64,000 nt of DNA, taken from positions 37,047-101,046 of the IMG/VR virus record IMGVR_UViG_3300020021_000003. One strand, written 5' to 3'. The notes under the pieces were generated by a model. That model was not told the DNA's origin and made no database searches. It was given only the letters and a program-made list of their open reading frames with translations. Source of the DNA: a virus. A program made the position numbers and the translations under genes. Of the stretch, positions 60,968 to 64,000 are shown piece by piece. Each line of letters opens with the position of its first letter. The first letter of the stretch is position 1.

Positions 60968-61453
60968 TTAGTACCCGCATTCGTACTCGAACTGGACAAC
61001 TCGGGTAGGAGTGACGACGATGTTGGTGTTGTACCCGAACATCTCACGTAGGACATTCTCGTAATGACCATCGATAGAATCACGTAGAGCACCGATTTCC
61101 AGACCATCAGGGTGGCTACTGGTCCGGCCATAGTAACCCTCATCGTAGTAGTCAAATTCCTGTCCCGGATAGGCTTCCTCAAGGTCAGGCTCTGAACCGT
61201 CAAGCCAAGCGTCAGCAACAATCTGGTTGGAAGTCATGTAGACCTCACCGAGAGTGAACTCACAAGGGTCACCATCATTGAAACCAGGAATGTACTGGTG
61301 CCACATGATACCAACTACACCAGCCGCGAACAACTCCTGTAGCTCACCGTAAAGCTTCTCGATAGAGTACTGCTCCAGGGACGTATAGCCATAGGCGTAC
61401 ACATCACCCTCAACTGGAATGCCCATGAACGTACGGTTGTCAGATCGCGCCAT
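60968..61453 (-). CDS. hypothetical acidic protein, 161 aa
   Basis: DVYAYGYTSLEQYSIEKLYG, YIPGFNDGDPCEFTLGEVYM, AYPGQEFDYYDEGYYGRTSS. Very acidic and Tyr-rich. The FNDGDPCEF motif occurs in many phage proteins of unknown function. Confidence 0.72.
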   Translation of the reverse strand: MARSDNRTFMGIPVEGDVYAYGYTSLEQYSIEKLYGELQELFAAGVVGIMWHQYIPGFNDGDPCEFTLGEVYMTSNQIVADAWLDGSEPDLEEAYPGQEFDYYDEGYYGRTSSHPDGLEIGALRDSIDGHYENVLREMFGYNTNIVVTPTRVVQFEYECGY

Positions 61454-61856
61454 TTACTTCTCCCTTAGTGAACAAATCATTGAAATTTCCCATTTCCTTA
61501 CGCTGTGCTCCAGACATCCATGCAGCCAGTAGCATACCGTCAATGTAATCCTTCGGACTCGGAAGCCTACCCAGATCCTCAATGATATGGCGCTCTGCAA
61601 TAAGACGTACTGGAATACCCTTGGTAGTGTGGATAGTACTACCACCAGATGTTGTCTTCTCAGTACGAATTTCCAGGATAGTTCCGAAGATCTTCTCGCA
61701 CAGGAAGACTCCAAGCGTGTGGTGGTAGAGGGAACGATGTCTCGCGTCCCCGATCACCTGCTTGGAACTGTCTATGAACTCCTCTATTGCAAGGTAGTCC
61801 TCAGGTGTGCCGCCCCACTTGTGTGAAGCGGACACAGCATGATACCAACTGTTCAT
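61440..61856 (-). CDS. DUF6915-like protein, 138 aa
   Basis: SASHKWGGTPEDYLAIEEFI, DARHRSLYHHTLGVFLCEKI, FG, then IPVRLIAERHIIEDLGRLPS. The conserved His pairs (RHR..HH, ERH..ED) match DUF6915, widespread in phages. The His cluster suggests a metal site. Function unknown. Confidence 0.75.
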   Translation of the reverse strand: MNSWYHAVSASHKWGGTPEDYLAIEEFIDSSKQVIGDARHRSLYHHTLGVFLCEKIFGTILEIRTEKTTSGGSTIHTTKGIPVRLIAERHIIEDLGRLPSPKDYIDGMLLAAWMSGAQRKEMGNFNDLFTKGEVNGAI

Positions 61857-62035
61857 GTCTTGATGATCCCTTGGTCGAGAAGGTCCGTTGCTACTGCTAT
61901 CATCAAGCGCTTATTGTTATCCGGCACAGCTTCCCAGGGAACAGCGGATGACTTTCGAGTGGTGTAATTGTAATCTCCTGCTTGTCGCTCATAGGATTCA
62001 TGGAATGCTTTGGCAATTCCCTCGGCACTGTTCAT
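61853..62035 (-). CDS. hypothetical protein, 60 aa
   Basis: ATG 62035 (GAGGA upstream). EGIAKAFHESYERQAGDYNY, then VPDNNKRLMIAVATDLLDQG. Helical; short proteins with this ending are common in actinophages. Coupled to both neighbours. Confidence 0.65.
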   Translation of the reverse strand: MNSAEGIAKAFHESYERQAGDYNYTTRKSSAVPWEAVPDNNKRLMIAVATDLLDQGIIKT

Positions 62036-62187
62036 GAGTAATCCTCGTTTCCCCACATGATCTCATGAGCCACATCGTAACCTACCCAGTTGTCCACACC
62101 AGCCTGTTCCAAAGCCTCAAGGAAGTCTCGACTCCCAATGAGGTCTTCATACTCTCTCAAGGTGATCAGGATCATCTCTTCAGCCAC
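62032..62187 (-). CDS. hypothetical protein, 51 aa
   Basis: GTG start overlapping the previous stop (TAGTG). MILITLREYEDLIGSRDFLE, then GVDNWVGYDVAHEIMWGNED. The LREYEDL...FLEAL-AGVDNW motif is a small phage family of unknown function. Confidence 0.62.
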   Translation of the reverse strand: MAEEMILITLREYEDLIGSRDFLEALEQAGVDNWVGYDVAHEIMWGNEDYS

Positions 62188-62369
62188 TAGATATCCCTAA
62201 TGTCATTGATCCCGGTGTAAGCAAACAAGTGCTGCTCAAGTTCTAGTTCCATCATGGAATAGAACTCATTCCAATCATCTTCATCCATTGCTGCCGAGTA
62301 CTGAAGATCAGTCAGTTCAATCACCAAATCCATTGGACGATCGAAACTAATTTTTACCTTCCGCTTCAT
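62187..62369 (-). CDS. hypothetical protein, 60 aa
   Basis: ATG 62369 (GGAAGGAA upstream). KRKVKISFDRPMDLVIELTD, then DWNEFYSMMELELEQHLFAY. A basic strand followed by an acidic helix. Not recognised. Confidence 0.62.
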   Translation of the reverse strand: MKRKVKISFDRPMDLVIELTDLQYSAAMDEDDWNEFYSMMELELEQHLFAYTGINDIRDI

Positions 62370-62529
62370 GGTATTCCTTCCACTTCTCGTACTCCTCAAT
62401 CGTACGGAGTATTGTTCGATGGCTTATGTTCAGACAGTTCAGCAGATTACGATAGCCACAGTCCTTGTCCATTGCATAGTGGATAGCTGTAGCAGCATCC
62501 TCAATGTTGTACGGCCAAGGTGCGTCCAC
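62347..62529 (-). CDS. hypothetical HTH-like protein, 60 aa
   Basis: GTG start overlapping the previous stop (TAGTG). EDAATAIHYAMDKDCGYRNL, LNCLNISHRTILRTIEEYEK. The second half resembles a helix-turn-helix. It overlaps the next gene by 23 bases. Not recognised. Confidence 0.6.
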   Translation of the reverse strand: MDAPWPYNIEDAATAIHYAMDKDCGYRNLLNCLNISHRTILRTIEEYEKWKEYHEAEGKN

Positions 62530-62717
62530 TACAGCTCAGCCTTGAAGATCTTGTGCTGGGCCTTGAAGTACTTATACATCTGCTCAGTAAAGGACCAATC
62601 AGCCATCAGCATATCCAGCTCAGTAAAGAACTCAACAAGCTCATCCTGGTCCAGATAGCGAAGCAGGTCATCCATCAGATCGTCAAGGTCAACGGTCACA
62701 GAGGTAACGAGTTCCAT
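62529..62717 (-). CDS. hypothetical acidic helical protein, 62 aa
   Basis: VDLDDLMDDLLRYLDQDELV, then ELDMLMADWSFTEQMYKYFK. Acidic first half, basic end. Not recognised. One-base coupling to both neighbours. Confidence 0.65.
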   Translation of the reverse strand: MELVTSVTVDLDDLMDDLLRYLDQDELVEFFTELDMLMADWSFTEQMYKYFKAQHKIFKAEL

Positions 62718-62990
62718 TTAATTCTCCAGTTCATAGTACTTATAGAGGGTAAAACCATGGAGGAGCTTGACTTCATCCTCAGAAAACCATGGGTGCATGC
62801 CTACATAGCGACCTTCTCCATCCTTGCGAATATCGAAGACCTCGCGGCACTTAACAATGTAGTAGAACTCTTCGTCTTCGTCAAGCCACTTATGCATGAC
62901 CTCGACAGTAACAGCATTGTGGCTGACTTCACTTGCGTTGTTGAGGATGTTACCAACCTCGAAGTCATACGTCAACTGGTGTCCATTCAT
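62718..62990 (-). CDS. hypothetical protein, 90 aa
   Basis: The start MNGHQLTY at 62990 is chosen to limit overlap with the upstream gene. SEVSHNAVTVEVMHKWLDED, EEFYYIVKCREVFDIRKDGE. Acidic and aromatic. Not recognised. Confidence 0.62.
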   Translation of the reverse strand: MNGHQLTYDFEVGNILNNASEVSHNAVTVEVMHKWLDEDEEFYYIVKCREVFDIRKDGEGRYVGMHPWFSEDEVKLLHGFTLYKYYELEN

Positions 62991-63240
62991 ACCGTACGAC
63001 AGGCAGCTTGACAACCTCAGTGGCCACAATTTCCTCCTCGCCGCTCCAGGGGTCCTCTTCCTGCATCTCAGTGGACGGGGAAAGGTAGCTTACTTGGTAG
63101 TTCTTGCCTTCAAAGGTAAAGATACCGTCCCATACGTCGTACCATCGGTGACTCTCAATGAACTCTGTGTCGAATAGCTCATAAGGATAGTCGTTATCCT
63201 CCATGAATTCACGTGAGAATATACGTGTTACTTTAGACAT
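62965..63240 (-). CDS. hypothetical acidic protein, 91 aa
   Basis: SREFMEDNDYPYELFDTEFI, then GKNYQVSYLSPSTEMQEEDP. Acidic, aromatic, overlapping both neighbours. Not recognised. Confidence 0.65.
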   Translation of the reverse strand: MSKVTRIFSREFMEDNDYPYELFDTEFIESHRWYDVWDGIFTFEGKNYQVSYLSPSTEMQEEDPWSGEEEIVATEVVKLPVVRYEWTPVDV

Positions 63241-63514
63241 CGATATCCACCCATCTAAGTACAGTAGTCAGACTGGAACCCCAGGTGTCAGGATCACTAG
63301 TAGGCTTGATAGGCTCATTTGCAAGCACAGCCACTAGCTTTTGTGCACTGGTCGTAGTCTGAGGATCGGAAAGGTACTCCGCATAGGTACGGAACTGAGT
63401 CATCATACCCTTGATAGTGGAAATACTGTTGTACGGGCGGGAGACCTTGACCTTACCGTCTGAATCGGTTCGGACCCAACGATAGAAATCTAAGTCATCA
63501 TACTTGTCAGCCAT
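63233..63514 (-). CDS. hypothetical protein, 93 aa
   Basis: DDLDFYRWVRTDSDGKVKVS, STIKGMMTQFRTYAEYLSDP. The upstream gene (63,507) has a matching layout (SDTEFYRFVVNGDSYSQSYV), so the two are probable paralogues. Function unknown. Confidence 0.68.
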   Translation of the reverse strand: MADKYDDLDFYRWVRTDSDGKVKVSRPYNSISTIKGMMTQFRTYAEYLSDPQTTTSAQKLVAVLANEPIKPTSDPDTWGSSLTTVLRWVDIDV

Positions 63515-63779
63515 CGTAATTCACCCACTTCAACTCGGCTCGCGGCGTCTGAACATAAGTGGTGTACTCACCATCACGTACATCCCATTCAATAACAGCA
63601 GTCAGCTTCTGAAGAGAGTAGCTGTTGGTGTTCTCCTCGCGCTTACGCGTTTCCGGATTGAACACACGGTTCTGCTTCTTGTGCCAAGTGATACCACCTG
63701 TAGCAGCGCGCTTGTTCACATAAGACTGAGAATAGCTATCGCCGTTTACAACAAACCTGTAGAACTCTGTGTCACTCAT
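63507..63779 (-). CDS. hypothetical protein, 90 aa
   Basis: TEFYRFVVNGDSYSQSYVNK, KKQNRVFNPETRKREENTNS. Beta-rich start and charged middle. A likely paralogue of the next gene downstream. GAGAGG precedes the ATG. Confidence 0.68.
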   Translation of the reverse strand: MSDTEFYRFVVNGDSYSQSYVNKRAATGGITWHKKQNRVFNPETRKREENTNSYSLQKLTAVIEWDVRDGEYTTYVQTPRAELKWVNYDG

Positions 63780-63836
63780 ACCTCTCCTCTAATAGTCCAT
63801 AGCTACCCGCACTTTCATGCGGATAACTAAAGCATA

Positions 63837-64000
63837 TTAGTGGCTGCGACGAACCGTACGACGGGTAGTAGTCGTAGTGGTCTTCTTACCAGTGACCGGA
63901 TGGGTCTGCGTACGAGTCTTCGTCGTGGTGTGAACAGTGTACGTGTGATGCGAAGGGTTGGCAAACAGGGTGCTGTGGCTCGTGTAGTACTGACGGGTCA
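63837..64000 (-). CDS. basic Thr/Arg/His-rich protein, partial
   Basis: Open to the end of the window. The C-terminal 54 residues read TRQYYTSHSTLFANPSHHTY, then TKTRTQTHPVTGKKTTTTTR and RTVRRSH. Very basic and low-complexity, likely binding nucleic acid. The start lies beyond 64,000. Confidence 0.55.
   Translation of the reverse strand, partial: TRQYYTSHSTLFANPSHHTYTVHTTTKTRTQTHPVTGKKTTTTTTRRTVRRSH

Overview
The window looks like the genome of a large, lytic-type actinobacterial siphovirus, most probably a Streptomyces phage of the tRNA-rich, roughly 130-kb kind. This is inferred from a WhiB-like regulator, a class II (cobalamin-type) ribonucleotide reductase, ThyX, a SpoVS-like protein, a GH25 endolysin, a resuscitation-factor-like transglycosylase and a very large tRNA set. 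No database search was possible, so family names rest on motifs read in the translations.

Layout. (1) 1-10,343, minus strand: a tRNA array with 28 tRNAs of readable anticodon, three complete but unreadable ones and several tRNA fragments. Small phage genes and two HNH genes lie among them. The block starts at a sigma70-like promoter at 10,381-10,410. (2) 10,381-10,603: a divergent control region with two promoters that share a spacer motif, plus palindromic operators. (3) 10,656-15,047, plus strand: about 15 small, tightly packed genes, including two HNH endonucleases, a DEDDh exonuclease and a HAD-family gene frameshifted at its catalytic motif. The block ends in a strong terminator. (4) 15,091-16,167: a non-coding stretch with repeats and a long inverted repeat. 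(5) 16,168-28,506, plus strand: a visibly more G+C-rich block of mostly unknown small genes, probably early or host-takeover genes. It is punctuated by promoters, a repeated 15-bp element and a structured leader RNA. (6) 28,713-30,321, minus, then 30,521-31,078, plus: an ArdA-like antirestriction locus facing a small winged-helix-like gene. (7) 31,126-64,000, minus strand: a TGT-like TIM-barrel protein; a nucleotidyltransferase; a lysis and cell-wall cassette (GH25, CHAP, transglycosylase/LysM, NlpC/P60); small structural-type proteins; SpoVS; then a nucleotide and DNA metabolism module (RuvC-like resolvase, ThyX, Cas4-like nuclease, WhiB, second nuclease, RNA ligase, RecA, class II RNR, PolA, ssDNA-binding protein) mixed with many small unknowns.

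How it fits together. The phage appears to bring its own decoding set, an RNA ligase that could repair cleaved tRNAs, its own dNTP supply (RNR, ThyX), and its own polymerase and recombinase. Six HNH genes sit at junctions, two of them inside the tRNA array, and they seem to have remodelled their surroundings. Most distinctive are a tRNA-Arg apparently split by an HNH gene, three leucine-anticodon tRNAs without the long variable arm expected of leucine tRNAs, a multi-hairpin leader RNA near 22.2 kb, and a dispersed hairpin-plus-15-mer element in the G+C-rich block.
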